A DNA stretch of 64,000 bases from NCBI RefSeq assembly GCF_005239225.2, contig NC_133300.1, forward strand, positions 13,545,875 through 13,609,874, read 5' to 3'. Under the pieces are notes generated by a model that was given only the letters and a program-made list of their open reading frames with translations, ran no database searches and was not told where the DNA came from. The stretch is from Populus alba (lineage: Eukaryota; Streptophyta; Magnoliopsida; Malpighiales; Salicaceae). Of this stretch, positions 48,491-60,299 are shown piece after piece. Made by a program: the position numbers and the translations under genes. Positions within the stretch are counted from its first letter, which is position 1. Each line of letters starts with the position of its first letter.

Positions 48491-50952
48491 GGCCCTAGAA
48501 GTGTTTGAAAATACAATAACATATATTTTTTAAAATATTTTTTACTTAGGAATATATTAAAATAATATATATTTTTTAAAAAATCATCTTTAACATTAAC
48601 ACATTAAAATAATTTTAAAATACTAAAAAAATATTAATTTAAAAAAAAAATTATCAAACTTTTTGAAAGGCTTTTTTTTTTTTAAAAAAAAAAGTTAGAA
48701 AAAAATTATTGTACTTTAACTTATCAGTGTAAGAATAAGCAAAACGCATATATCGAGACATAAATTAATATTATACATTTATCACGTCGTGATTGATTAA
48801 ATGCTTGAAATCAATACGTTCCTTCATGAGGTCTCTTAAAATGACAATTTCATAGAAGATGAGGGATTAATCAGTCTGGGAAGCCCAACAGGCTAGTAAA
48901 AACCTGAAGCTTTTCTAGCCAGTATTGGGCCCTAAACATTCAGAGCACATGAAACGGGCTCAAACTTGGTCGTCAAATCCAAAACCAAGACTAAGCCCAA
49001 GCCCTAGCACTCTACTACAGTTTTTTTTTTTTTTTTTTCCCCTTTTGCAGTACCTTATATTTTTGCTGCATTTGTGGTTATTGTAATTTTACGTTTCCAC
49101 ATTCGAAGATTTTTAGTTTTCTTTTCGGCTTTTTAGTAGCAATAGTTTCCCATTAAAAATATAAAATATAAAATATAAAATATAAAATCATAAGAAATGG
49201 AAAAATATTAAGAGAAGAGAGGGGGAGGGTAACGGAAAGAAAAAAGAAAATTTTGAACATACAAAATCTAATCATTAAATTGGCCAAATAACACAATTAT
49301 TGTGAGAGATTAGGGGATTTGAGAGAATTATATACTTGAAATTTTAAATCTAAATACTCTAAGATTGTATCTTTGGCGGTTAAAACTATGTTTTAATATT
49401 AGATTTATGTTTAAGATTAATAGGAGGGTTTATATGTATTTAATAAAAAAAAAAAACAAGTTTAAAAAACAAGATTTTAAGATGTGGTTGACGGGTCTTC
49501 TTCAACCTTCAAGTCGTAAGCTAAATCCCAATTTACATGCGCTTGAGCTTGCTTTCAAGTCCATCCATTTGGGCTTCGTTCCAAATCCAAGTTATTTTTT
49601 TTTTTTTTTAATTTTCTAAATATAGTTTTTGCACAATATTTGTTAAATATATGATTATGTTTAAGTGAAAATTGACGTGACCTAAATCTTATCATTTCAA
49701 ATGAAATATTATATTTACTTTGTGTTTTTTTCTATATTTATTTTTACCCGTGTTATTTATTGTTTAAATTTATTCCTAAACTTATTTTCATGTTTTATTT
49801 TATAATATCTATTTTAAAAGAAAGTTGAAAACTCATCGATAAACTTGACATTAACTACTAAAAATAGAAAATTTAAACCTGCAAATTAATTTTTTGACTA
49901 CCAATTAAATGAATTAATAAACTAACAAATTGTATAATATTCCAGTAATATAATAGCTGTTGAAATAGTGGTCAAAGATGTTTTATTTTTCTTTTTCTTT
50001 TTTGTTGACAATACATCGAGTTGGTAGGGAAAGTGTATTATTAAGATTTTTAATACACAAAGCTAAATATTTTAAAAAAATTATTTTTGTCAAGAAGATA
50101 ATACGATCGAGGAGCCAATCGCCAGGCTAGGAAAATAACAAGACGGGCAATTAAGGAAGTGTTGATTCTCTTGGACGAGAGGCAGTGTGTATTAAAACTC
50201 TAAACATAATTAATTTATATAAAGCATTTTAAGTAACTTTATTTTTTGGGATTATCTTAACGCATAGAATACACTTTTTCCTTTTTTTCCCCTGAAGATT
50301 CATCGTTGCTTTTGCAAATAATAATTAATGTTTGGATTTTCCTTATTCACATACAATATGTTCCTATAAGATTTATCACTTTTTATTTACTAATGAAAAT
50401 TTCTATTGATATTCCCTAAAATTTTATTTATAATTGTTTTATTGATGGAATTATCAATAAAAATTGTTCATAAAAATAAATTCTGGCATGTCAGTAAATT
50501 CATCATTAATAAATTGAGTGATTACTTTACAAATAAACTATGCAAGTAAAAAAAATTTACCCGTATCTCAATCCATCAGTAATTCTTTTGATATTATTCA
50601 ATGTTTATGTTTATTAGATGAATAATACATCAATTAACAATGAAATAACATATCTTTTTATTAAATCATGTTATGAAACATAATCGTTTTTATCTAAGAA
50701 GATATCTCATTTTAATAATTGTAATTAATATTTAATTTTTTATTTTAAGGTTGATTATGTTGCTAAATAAGATGTATTCGTTGATTCATGGTGAGCTAAA
50801 GAAGGCAAGTAGTTTTTTTAGGTCACCCCAATAATTTTTCCTTATCTTTCAACCAAGACTATGATCCATGAAAATCTTATGGATTGATAATATAAAATCA
50901 AACCCCATTAATTATGTTTCCTATTCGGTACTGTTTAATTGATGGCTATATG

Positions 50953-50960
50953 TATAAATA
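50953..50960 (+). promoter_or_regulatory. TATA box of the expansin gene
   Basis: TATAAATA 63 bp upstream of the expansin ATG. That spacing fits a transcription start near 50985 and a short leader. Confidence 0.6.
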
Positions 50961-51022
50961 TGAAGTCAAGCAATCATACACAATCAAACTTTAGCATTTT
51001 TCTTCAACATCTCCTCTAAATC

Positions 51023-51932
51023 ATGGCTAGTTTCAAGAACTCCTTTGCTTGTTTAGTGTTAATGGCACTTCTGGGAGTGGCTAGGAGTGGCCAAATTAGC
51101 TTTGGTGAAAAAATAGACAGTTCATGGCATGATGCACACGCAACTTTTTATGGGGACATAAAAGGAGGACAGACAATGAGTACGTGTGTGTGTGTGTATA
51201 TATATATATATTTCTTTCATATCAAGTATTATTTATTCATTTTGTGTAGTTTTCTGCTGGTGAAAACAACAGATATGCATATTGATTTCCTAATGTGTTG
51301 ATTATATATTGGCAGTGGGAGCTTGTGGCTATGGCGATCTCTTCAAACAAGGGTATGGACTTCAAACAGCAGCCTTAAGCACAGCACTCTTCAACAATGG
51401 ACAAACCTGTGGTGCTTGCTTTGAACTCAAGTGCGTGAATGATCCACAATGGTGCAAAAACCATGCTGGCACCATCAAAATCACAGCAACCAATTTATGC
51501 CCTCCCAATTACGGAGCTCCCAATGCCTGGTGCAACCCACCACAACAGCATTTTGATCTATCGATGCCCATGTTTCTAGCGATCGCAGAATATAGAGCAG
51601 GGATTGTCCCTGTCAAGTATCGCAGAATCTTGTGTTCCAAGGAAGGAGGGGTTAAGTTTGACATCCATGGCAATCCCTATTGGATGCTTGTGTTAGTGCG
51701 CAATGTTGCAGGAGCTGGTGAAGTTATTAATGTCAGGATCAAGGGCTCACAAACTCGTTGGATACAGATGTCAAGAAACTGGGGACAGAACTGGCAGACC
51801 GGGACTGATCTCGTTGGACAAAGCTTGTCATTCCTAGTTACTACAAGTGACTACAAGAGATTATACTTTAATGATGTTGCCGGAGCTGACTGGAGTTTTG
51901 GACAAGCTTACGATGGGAAAACAAACTTTTAG
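51023..51932 (+). CDS. Alpha-expansin (divergent, EXPA22/23/25-like)
   Basis: Two exons, 51023-51179 and 51316-51932, with a 136-bp intron (donor GTACGT, acceptor GGCAG), giving 257 aa. A signal peptide (about residues 1-22, hydrophobic [11 protein letters not shown]) targets it to the wall. Domain 1 (GH45-like) has [14 protein letters not shown], the cysteine-rich CGACFELKC, the alpha-type insertion with WCNPPQQ, and HFD at residues 131-133. Domain 2 is the beta-sandwich carrying [13 protein letters not shown] and ends YDGKTNF. The usual GGSDASGTMGG segment is replaced by [11 protein letters not shown], a form I associate with the EXPA22/23/25 group. Expansins loosen cellulose-xyloglucan contacts at acid pH during cell growth and have no demonstrated hydrolase activity. 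It stands alone between repeat-rich spacers. The family is certain; the subgroup is inference. Confidence 0.93.
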
Positions 51933-52154
51933 AGGATAGGTTCTTGATGTTTTATTGCATGCTTCGTTTTGCATATATAGGCTATTAGCATAACTTCTAC
52001 GTCTGCAGATGGTTGCGCCGCCTTCGTGCGGCCAGCTTGGGATATGAACAATGTTAGAGTTAGAATTCACGTTTTGGGAAACAATACATTGTTAATTTGA
52101 TGCGATTATATGCGTTGCAACATTCCCAATCAATAATATTATCTTTCTTAAAAC

Positions 52155-52745
52155 AAAATCCTTACCTGACTAAATGATATGCTCATGTGATTGTAATGCA
52201 AAAGCTAAAACTAAAACCAGCAATCCGATGATACGAGAAGTGAGGCTCTGCAGACAAGTTTTTTTGCAACTTTACGGCCTGCAGGCTGCAGAGGTTAGGA
52301 GATTTATCATGTAAGTGAACCTGTGGCGGTTCTCTCAACAGATTTGCTATACAATTGTTATCCAATCATTGACCCTTTGCTGCTCTAAAACTCAAAAACA
52401 AAACCCTCATGGAGATGCATAACCCCACATCTTTCTGTAAAAAAAAATAAAAATCGCATGAATCCCCCATAAAATGCTATTGAACAACCACCAAAATTAC
52501 AAAAATCCAATTCAAAAGATTATGATAGAGATTCAAAAAACCCAAAAATCATAAGCCCATTAATGAATCAATCGCATATCCCATCAAATATTTATTACAT
52601 TCACAGGAACATAAATACAGAGAGAGAAACCTGAATTGTGAAGATTGCAAAATTGAGATGGAAAAAGGAAAGAAGAGAGAGATGAGGAAAAAAATAATGC
52701 CCAGTACTTTTGTAAATCGGTACAAACATGCTTGATTTAAGCTTG
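52155..52745 (-). pseudogene. Flanking remnant of a duplicated F-box locus, gene body deleted
   Basis: 52155-52345 matches 57811-58000, downstream of the F-box gene. 52346-52745 matches about 59788-60230, its 5' leader and intron. The two segments are in the same order but joined directly, so the 1.8 kb holding the F-box coding sequence is missing here. The shared leader block includes a splice-donor-like CAG/GT-type site and GA-rich sequence. Substitutions and indels are spread throughout, so the duplication is not recent. The remnant is in the same orientation as the intact locus. Confidence 0.7.
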
Positions 52746-52749
52746 TTCA

Positions 52750-53930
52750 AGCCTTATAATCACGGAGTTTCAGCCTTGCCATAAAAAAAGTTTCGAGTCC
52801 AAGCCCTGCAACAATGAATTTCAAGCTCTGTAACCTGGAAATTTAAGCCCTGTCGCTAGGGAGTCCAAGCTTTGCAATCAAGAAATTGAAGTCATGTCAT
52901 TAGAAAGTTCTAACCCTGAAATGAGGAATCACAGGCCCTTCTAACAATAATAAGGAAATTCAAGCTCTATCATCTAGAAACTCCAACTTTGCAATTATAA
53001 ATTTCAAGCCCTTACAATTATAAGTAGGAAGTTCAAGTCCTGCCATCAAGAAGTTTTAGCCTTGCAATCAGGAATCTAAAGTCTTGTCACAAGGAAGTCT
53101 TTAACTCTCCAGGAAGTTCAAGCATAGTCATTAGGAAGTTTCAGCCTTGTCATTAGAAAGTCTCAAATTCAAACCCTGCGATCAGAAAGTTCATCTCCTG
53201 CAATCATGAAATTCTAGCACTGCAATTAGGAATTACAAGCCCTTTCACCTATAATCAGGAAGTTCAAGCCATATTATCAAGAAATATCAGCCTTACAATC
53301 AGAAATTTCAACCCCTTACAATTATACGCTGAAAGTTCAAGCTCTGTCATTATAATATCTTAGCTCTGTAATCAGGAATCTTAAGCCTTGGCAGCAGGAA
53401 GTCCAAGCCTTGCAATCAGGAAGTCCAAGCAATGTCATTAGGAAGCTTTAGCCTTGCCATTAGGAAGTTTTAAGTTCAAGCCTTAAGTTTCAACCCCATA
53501 CCATCAGAAAGTTTCAACACTATACCATCAAGAAGTTTCAAGTTCAAACCATACAATCAGGATGTTCATCCCTTTTCATCAAGAAGTTTCAGCCCTATAA
53601 TTAGAAAGTTTGAGTCTTACCATCAGAAAGTCCAAGATCTATAATAAGAAAGTCCAGGCCATGCAAGAAAGAATTTCAAGCCATATCACCACGAAGTCCA
53701 AACCTTGTAATCAGGAAGTTCAATTCGTGTCATCAAGTAGTTCAAGCCCTCCAATCAAGAATCTCAAACCTTGTAATCATGAAGTTCAAGTCTTTCCATT
53801 AAGATGTTTCAAGCCTTTCTGTCAAGATGTTTCAAACCCTTCCACTAGGATGTTTCCAGCCCTTTTATCAGGAATTTCAAGCCCTGCAACCAAAAATTTT
53901 AGGTCATATCACAATGAAGAGTTTTAATCA
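52750..53930. repeat. Degenerate minisatellite, unit about 22 bp
   Basis: Around 50 imperfect copies of a unit approximating GAAGTTCAAGCCTTGCAATCAG run head-to-tail for about 1.2 kb. Variants include AAGTTTCAGCCTTGCCATTAG and AATCTTAAGCCTTGGCAGCAG. A few units are longer through insertion. Frames seen inside are by-products of the repeat. Confidence 0.85.
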
Positions 53931-53994
53931 GAGCATTATAATAAAAGTCACGCAAGTCAAACTAAGCTCTACAATCAAGGTAACATTCTATTTC

Positions 53995-54410
53995 TATATT
54001 GAGGTTGATTACTTCATGATTTGATCCATTTTAAATTTCATTTTAAGATGGTTGTCTCTCGATTTAACTTATTTAGATTTCATGTTAAAGTTGGTCATAT
54101 TTTGATTTGATCCATTTGAGTTTTCTATTAAGGTTGGTTGCCTCTCGAGTTGATCCATTTAAGTTTTATATCATTTAATATGATGTTGAGGTTAGTCACC
54201 TCTCGATTTAATCTATTTAAGTTTTCTATTGATGTTGGTCACTCTCGAGTTGACCCATTTAATTTTTTTGTTGAAGTTGTTGCCTCTTGATTTAACCCAA
54301 TTAGATTTCATATTGAGGTTGGTTATCTTTTGAGTTGGTCTATATAATTTTCATGTCATTTAGTTTTCTAGTCAAGGTTGGTTACTTCTCAAGTTGAGTT
54401 GACATATTTA
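53995..54410. repeat. Second degenerate tandem array, unit about 45-60 bp
   Basis: Repeated blocks of the form TTGAGGTTGGTTACCTCTCG, then AGTTGATCCATTTAAGTTTT and TCTA, recur about eight times with irregular spacing directly after the 22-bp minisatellite. The unit is unrelated to the preceding one. Confidence 0.7.
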
Positions 54411-57400
54411 AGCATTTTCCAAATGATTCTTTTCTTTTCTAGTGTTTTTGAGTAGTTATTTACAAACTTATTATACAAAGTCAAATTTTTTTTTTTCAAT
54501 GTCTTTATACAATATCTATTACAAAGAAAGGGCAGTTGACATCTTATTCTTGACCCCTTGTTTTTCAATGTATTTTTCAAAATATAAAAATCTCTCAAAA
54601 AAGGTTTTTTTTATGCCATTTCATGATTTTTGGCATTATATAAGTTTTTTAAAAATATATAATGAAAAAAAAAAAAAAAAGATAGGGGTGTTAAAGGATG
54701 AAAAAATTAAGGAAAAGCAGACCAAGATGATGGATGATAAAATATTATAAGGTAAGATCATACATATGAGAAAAAAAATAAATAAATAGGAGAATAAAGC
54801 AAAATTTTTTTAAAAAAAAAATTATAAATAGATCTTTGTTCAAGAAGGAAATAATATGAAGATCTAATATTATGTTTTTTGCTGTTGTGATAGGAACCCA
54901 TACACTATCAATAAAGAGAAAAAAGGGAAAGCCTAACAAACAAAAAAAGAGGACATGCATAAAAAAAATATAAAAAGAAGAAGAAATAGTACATCTAACA
55001 AAAAAAAAAAAAACCTAGCCATTATTTTTTTTTATTTTCCACCTCTCTCCCATTACTACTGTAATAGACTCCAGCCGCTCACCATAGCTACCACCATACA
55101 CAAAAAGACATTGTTAGTCCCCACCATAACATCCCTCATTTTCTCCATATCAACAACAACAACCTTTTCACTGGTATACCAATATAACAACAATTACCAT
55201 TATCTTGTCTCTCCTATTTGATCCACATTTAGTGACAATACTATACCATCATATCAATCGAAGCCACCTTATCATTCTATCCGACACCATAGTCTTAAGC
55301 TTACATAATTCTAAGCTTACAACTAAACTAATAGTCGTGTGACAACCTAAAAATTCCTTTATGATAGACTAAATTGGACAAAATAACCCTTTTGTTCTCT
55401 CCAATTAGTCATGGTAGCCATCTCTAATAACCACTTGAAAATTACACCACCATCACTAGATTGACAACTCATAAAAACCCTATCACCCACCATTTCTGAT
55501 TAACAAATCCATCAACATCACTCGCCACAACTTTTATAAATAGATACCTTTCCTCCATAAATCCCACAAAACTCACAACAATAAGCCATAAATAACAGCC
55601 ATTAACACACCCAACTTCCTAAACCAATTTTTTTCTTTTCTTTTCTTGGGACTTAAAGAGGCAGTGCAACACATGCACCCTGTCTATTGAACACCTCCAT
55701 GCATTTGTCACTTCTAGCACATGAGGTGCACACACTAACATTGCCCTCGTTAATTTCCAATAGCTTTAGGCCACACATCTCTCAAAGGTTAATTTTGAAT
55801 CTGAATAAATTTCCATTCATATTTTATAAGTGTTTACATGGCATTAATTATTGTGAATTGTGATATTTGAATTGTGTGGATTTTGTGTGCGTGGGTTTTG
55901 TGTATATGAAATTAATTCATTACATTATGTGCTAATTGTTCTTGTTATTCATAAGTCACACATGGGATAAATGAACCATTTATTGGGTGTTGTTTAAAGA
56001 TATGCTGACACGTGGATGAAAATTTGTTTGATGTGTGATTTGATTTTATCATTCAAAATAATTTTTTTTAAAATATCATATATTTATTTTTGTTTTTCAT
56101 GATTTTATCGTGTAATAATTGTTTTTGTTATTCATAAAGCCACTCCAAGGATAAATGAGACACCCGAACATTGTTCAAGGATGTTAAAAAGTAGGCGATA
56201 TAATCTCTTAATACACAACTCTTTATTATTCAAAATATATATAAAAAAATATAAATTTTGTTCTTTATATTATTTTTTTACACATTTTTTTAGGAGTTGG
56301 AATATCTTTCCTTGAGTGACGTAAAAATTTGGGATGAATCAACGCAATTTTATAAAGGCCCTATTGATTGAGGAGGTGGTCTTCGGACCTATTTTAGAAC
56401 TTAACTAAAAAAGACAGACTGAAGCCTACTTTATCATTTACCATTCTTTCATCTCTAAAGCTTGTACTTTAAAAGTAAAGATTAAGCTCTGTTATCAAAC
56501 CTGGATCCCAAATTACTATCTTAAGTATTAGAAATCCTTTACTTCCAATAATAAAATCACATATATCAGTTTAGAAAAATTCTCAATATGTACGAACAAT
56601 ATGCATATTTTGTCATTAAGAACAAATAAGCAACTTAATTGAGGTATGATATTTTAGGGTGATCTCATCTTTTCTTTAGAATAATTAATCCCTTCACTTA
56701 GAACCTTTGAAGATTAGTTAGTGTTTTTAGTTGCCGTAAAACTAATTAATGACTTTTACTTTCTATTTTAACCCTTTTCTATATATATAGTTCTTTGAAA
56801 TATCCGCTGAGACATTATTTAACTATCTCAAGTTTATGGTATCTATCCTCTTTTGCAACAAACTAAAATCACATTCAATGTATACTTAATTAATATATTT
56901 TATGGATATACTAAATCAAGCAAAACATCTATAAAAAGAACATACAATATCACAAATAATAAAATTAAACATAATTTCTTTTTATCTCAAATGTGTAAAG
57001 AAATCAACAATGATGGATGAAATGTGTAAAATATTGTAGGAGACTTACAAATAAGCAATTAAGAGGCTACCCAAATGCCTTTTTATTGCAAATATAACAT
57101 GGTAAAAGTTTTCTTGCATGTTGATAATTATCTCACTCATCCAAAAACTATTGAAGGTTTGAAAAATTTTGAATTATTTTTCTTGGCACTTAACACAATA
57201 TCAAAGATTCAGCCTTAATACAAAAATCATATGAGCTTTCAAGATGTATTATCACGTGGATTTTATGAAATATTTTGGAAGTGTTATGAAATTGAATCTC
57301 AAATATAGAGAAAGTGTTTAGGGTGCAATGAATCTTGAAATCTCGGCCTTTAAAAAAATTTCAAGTAAATATGATTACAAATTGTTTACATTGTAAAATT

Positions 57401-57810
57401 ATATGTACAATGTGTCTTCAATGAATTTGAATCAATACTTAGATGATGAGATGTTCAACAATTACATGATTTAATCAAAGAGTTGAAGCGTTATGATACA
57501 ATGAATGTTGAGTATCATTTAAACTGGCTAACAGAAATTAAGGTAACTTTAAAATTATTGAGTGACGTGCAAATTATTGAAAATTTGGTGAAAAATAACA
57601 AAAACAATAAAATTAAAAATACAAGTTTGTATTCGAGTCTGTTTGACGTATTTAAAACAACAATCACATTGTGTGAAGGTTTGAAGTCTCTAACATGGAA
57701 ATGTTTTTCTCACTATTATTTATTGTGACTTCATCGAAAATTCCAAAAGCGAATGTAGAGAATTTGTAACTATCTGGAATACTTTAATGGGAAAAATTCT
57801 TTCCTAGAAA
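54411..57810. other. Gene-free AT-rich region
   Basis: No domain, splice pattern or terminal repeat was recognised over 3.4 kb. The 81-codon frame at 57483-57728 lacks a recognisable motif and is treated as chance. The sequence just before 57811 marks where homology to 52155 begins. Confidence 0.4.
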
Positions 57811-58000
57811 AAATCCCTACTTGACTAAATGATTGGCCCATGTGATTGTAATGCAAAAGCTAAAACTAAAGCCTGTAATCCGATGATACCAGATTCAAGG
57901 CTCTGCAGACAAGTTTTTCTGTAGCTTTACCGCCTGCAGGTTGCTGAGGTTAGGAAATTTAACATGCAAGTGAATTTATGGTGGTTCTCTCAACAGATTG
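57811..58000. repeat. Duplicated downstream flank of the F-box gene
   Basis: About 190 bp similar to 52155-52345, sharing for example GTGATTGTAATGCAAAAGCT and GGTTCTCTCAACAGATT. It is one arm of the duplicated locus described at 52155. Confidence 0.75.
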
Positions 58001-58044
58001 GAGGTTGACTTGACTAATGGGGCATGGTCCTGGGCACCATAAAC

Positions 58045-58162
58045 AAATAGATTTACACATGGGGTTGGGCGTAGTGGTTGGTCCTGGGCCTTACATGCTC
58101 ATTGGCTTGCCACGCATAGCTGGCAACAAGGTTACCAAAAAAAAAAAAAAAAAAATAGATTT
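58045..58162 (+). mobile_element. Short SINE-like retroposon with A-tail and target duplication
   Basis: A 75-90 bp body starting near GGGGTTGGGCGTAGTGGTTGG (58061) resembles a tRNA-type internal promoter box A. It ends in a run of about 20 A's (58136-58155). A 10-bp direct repeat AAATAGATTT flanks it (58045-58054 and 58153-58162). The body is shorter than typical plant SINEs and box B is not clear. Confidence 0.6.
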
Positions 58163-58689
58163 GTCAATGGGACATAATGTGGAGGACTGAAGAATTTGCC
58201 AACTGAAAATGCACAAGCTGCTGTGCCCTTCTCTTTCAACTTTTGCTGAAAAAAGTGGTATAAATGGCTTCTAGAATAGGTAAAACAAAAGATATGGCTA
58301 GATCACATAGAACAACGTAGAGCAAATGCTTCATTTACGCATCTCAACCAGAAAAGGGGGAAAGCTATAAATAAAACTCAAGGTCAAGGATAACAACACC
58401 ATATTATTCATAGATTATTTAATGTTTTACACCGAGTTGAGATACATAAAAGAAACGGTGCAGGCGATCCCATTCCAAGTGGGTGAAAAGATATAGCCAC
58501 AGAAATTTAGAAATTCATCACAAAGATTACATATTTATTGAAACAAGTCAGACAACCAATGTAAAGTATGTACAAATTTAAACATTAAATGAAATGCTAT
58601 AAATCCGACCGTACTACTACTGAAGGAACTTGGAGTTCAAACATTCTCGATGAGCTCATCAGTTCTTCTCTTTGCTCAGCTGATGGATT

Positions 58690-59439
58690 TCACTTCCAAT
58701 CAAGTATGTCAAGCAGCCACAAAACCTCATCCCTGGATTTTGCAGCATCACAAAAATCTATTTCAATCCCAAAGACATCAATAACACTGTCATTTTTATC
58801 ATCCACGAAGAGCAAAGAAATCCAAGCCCGGATTCCTGGTACAAAAGGATGTGCTGGTGAGAAACCAAGATAATCAAACGCCATGGCCCTATAGGCTGTC
58901 CGATCGATATAATCAAAGACAGATTTATTAATTATGCAAGCAACCTTATTGTTATCCTTCCGCCCCACAAGCACTGAAACGCTTACAGTCTCGCCCAAGG
59001 GGGCTTTGAACCTTGGTTCAACAGGTAGAATCATCTTATAATCGGGGCTTTCAAGATGAAATCTAAGCCTATCACAAATTGCAGGAGGCGGGCTTTTGAT
59101 TCCAGTTTGCAAAACAGGGCCTGAGACCACCTCAGAGAAGATCAATTTATCTCCGGTCCAGATGTCGATGAAGAATTCCAAATTGTCAAAGGAAAGTCTT
59201 GGAGGAAGCGGGGTTTGTTGACGCTGGTGCTTATAAAAGGTCTTGTATAGCTTGTAGTATGTGACAGTTGGAGGGTTTGGCCTCTTGCAAATGGAAGGCC
59301 ATCTCTTGGCACAAAGACATTTCCAAAAGTAATCATCTTGCGCTATATCTCTCCACTGTTTACACACTGCCACGCATGAAGCCAGATCTGCACCCTCCAG
59401 TAAAGGGAAAACAGCCTTCAGAATTTCTACATATGACAT
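58690..59439 (-). CDS. F-box protein (At5g39250-like)
   Basis: One coding exon of 249 aa. The chosen start is the ATG at 59439; the open frame extends 6 codons further to a GTG but has no ATG there. The N-terminal F-box (about residues 2-45, EILKAVFPLLEGADLASCVA then VCKQWRDIAQDDYFWKCLCA) binds SKP1 in an SCF ubiquitin ligase. The rest has no Kelch or LRR repeats. It contains LSFDNLEFFIDIWTGDKLIF, RAWISLLFVDDKNDSVIDVF and a C-terminus EVLWLLDILDWK, as in a small conserved plant group that includes Arabidopsis At5g39250 (from memory). The substrate is unknown. Minus-strand splice signals suggest a 5' UTR intron from about 60113 to 59518. A partial copy of the locus lies at 52155-52745. Confidence 0.88.
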   Translation of the reverse strand: MSYVEILKAVFPLLEGADLASCVAVCKQWRDIAQDDYFWKCLCAKRWPSICKRPNPPTVTYYKLYKTFYKHQRQQTPLPPRLSFDNLEFFIDIWTGDKLIFSEVVSGPVLQTGIKSPPPAICDRLRFHLESPDYKMILPVEPRFKAPLGETVSVSVLVGRKDNNKVACIINKSVFDYIDRTAYRAMAFDYLGFSPAHPFVPGIRAWISLLFVDDKNDSVIDVFGIEIDFCDAAKSRDEVLWLLDILDWK

Positions 59440-59517
59440 TTTCAACAGGGAAGGCACAATTCAAAGAAGATATGCCTCGACACTCAATTAGAGCATTTCA
59501 ATGCCTGGAAGATTTAC

Positions 59518-60230
59518 CTGAGAAAAAATCACACAGAAACAATCACATTGTTGCATATACCGTAGAACACCAAAAATGCAGCACAATAACACACCAAAAA
59601 ACAAACTTATCTCAAACTCGAATTCCACATCCAAAAACAAACACTTTACACCACTAATTTAGGTTCTCCACACTCTCAACTCCTCAATCACTAGAAATAA
59701 CAACTAGTCCATTTGATACAGTCATAATACTCATAACCAACATCGGAACTTAGCACAGTTTCTCAAAATAAATCATACAAAGAATTTCTATCCAATCATT
59801 GACCCTTTGCTGCTCTAAAACTCAAAAACAAAACACAGTTCAGAAATAAAAAAAACTCTATAAATTGACCCCAAAAATGCGAAATTTACCCTCATGGCTA
59901 TGCATAACCCACTATTTTCTGCACCTAAAAACAACAAATCAAATGAATCCCTCAAAAAATGCTATTACACAACAACCAAAATTACAAAAACCCAATTCAA
60001 AAGATCAAGACATGGATTCCAAAAACCCAAAAATCATAAACCCATTAATGAATCAGTAGCATATCCCATCAAATTTATTACATTCCCAAGAACATAAATA
60101 AAGAGAAAAAAACCTGGATCGTGAAGATTGCAAAATTGAGATCGAAAATGAAAGGGGAGAGAGAGAGAGAGAGAGGAGAGAAAAGAAAGAGGGTACTTAG
60201 TAATTTTGTCAATTGATCAAAACACGCTTG
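59518..60230 (-). promoter_or_regulatory. F-box gene leader: probable 5' UTR intron and GA/CT-rich first exon
   Basis: On the minus strand a donor CCAG/GTTTTT at 60114/60113 and an acceptor TTTTCTCAG/GTAAAT at 59518/59517 would splice a non-coding first exon to the leader just above the ATG. The presumed first exon includes a CT run (plus (GA)n at 60158-60177). The same donor context is present in the remnant copy near 52630, which supports it being a real leader. Confidence 0.45.
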
Positions 60231-60299
60231 ATTTGAGTTTTTGGAGTTTTCAAATGAGAGACCTTCGCTTTGGGTCCAAAACACGGGGAGATGAATGAT

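Larger units (their letters stand above)
43761..50940. other. Long gene-free, AT-rich region with MITEs
   Basis: About 7.2 kb without a supported gene. It contains clustered short MITE-like repeats (44145-44776, 48290-48670), an A-rich tract rich in AAACCG motifs (45150-45480) and an (AT)n microsatellite (46229-46264). Most open frames here are Lys/Asn/Phe-rich chance products of AT-rich DNA. Confidence 0.5.

Noticed and set aside
53610..54024. Open frames of 105 and 65 codons
   Set aside because: Their apparent repeated peptide pattern comes from the 22-bp minisatellite, not from a gene.
57000..57730. Possible hAT transposase fragment
   Set aside because: Frames contain no recognisable transposase motif and many stops; the impression came from Asn/Lys-rich composition.
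59268..59657. 129-codon plus-strand frame
   Set aside because: Antisense to the 5' end and leader of the F-box gene; no domain.
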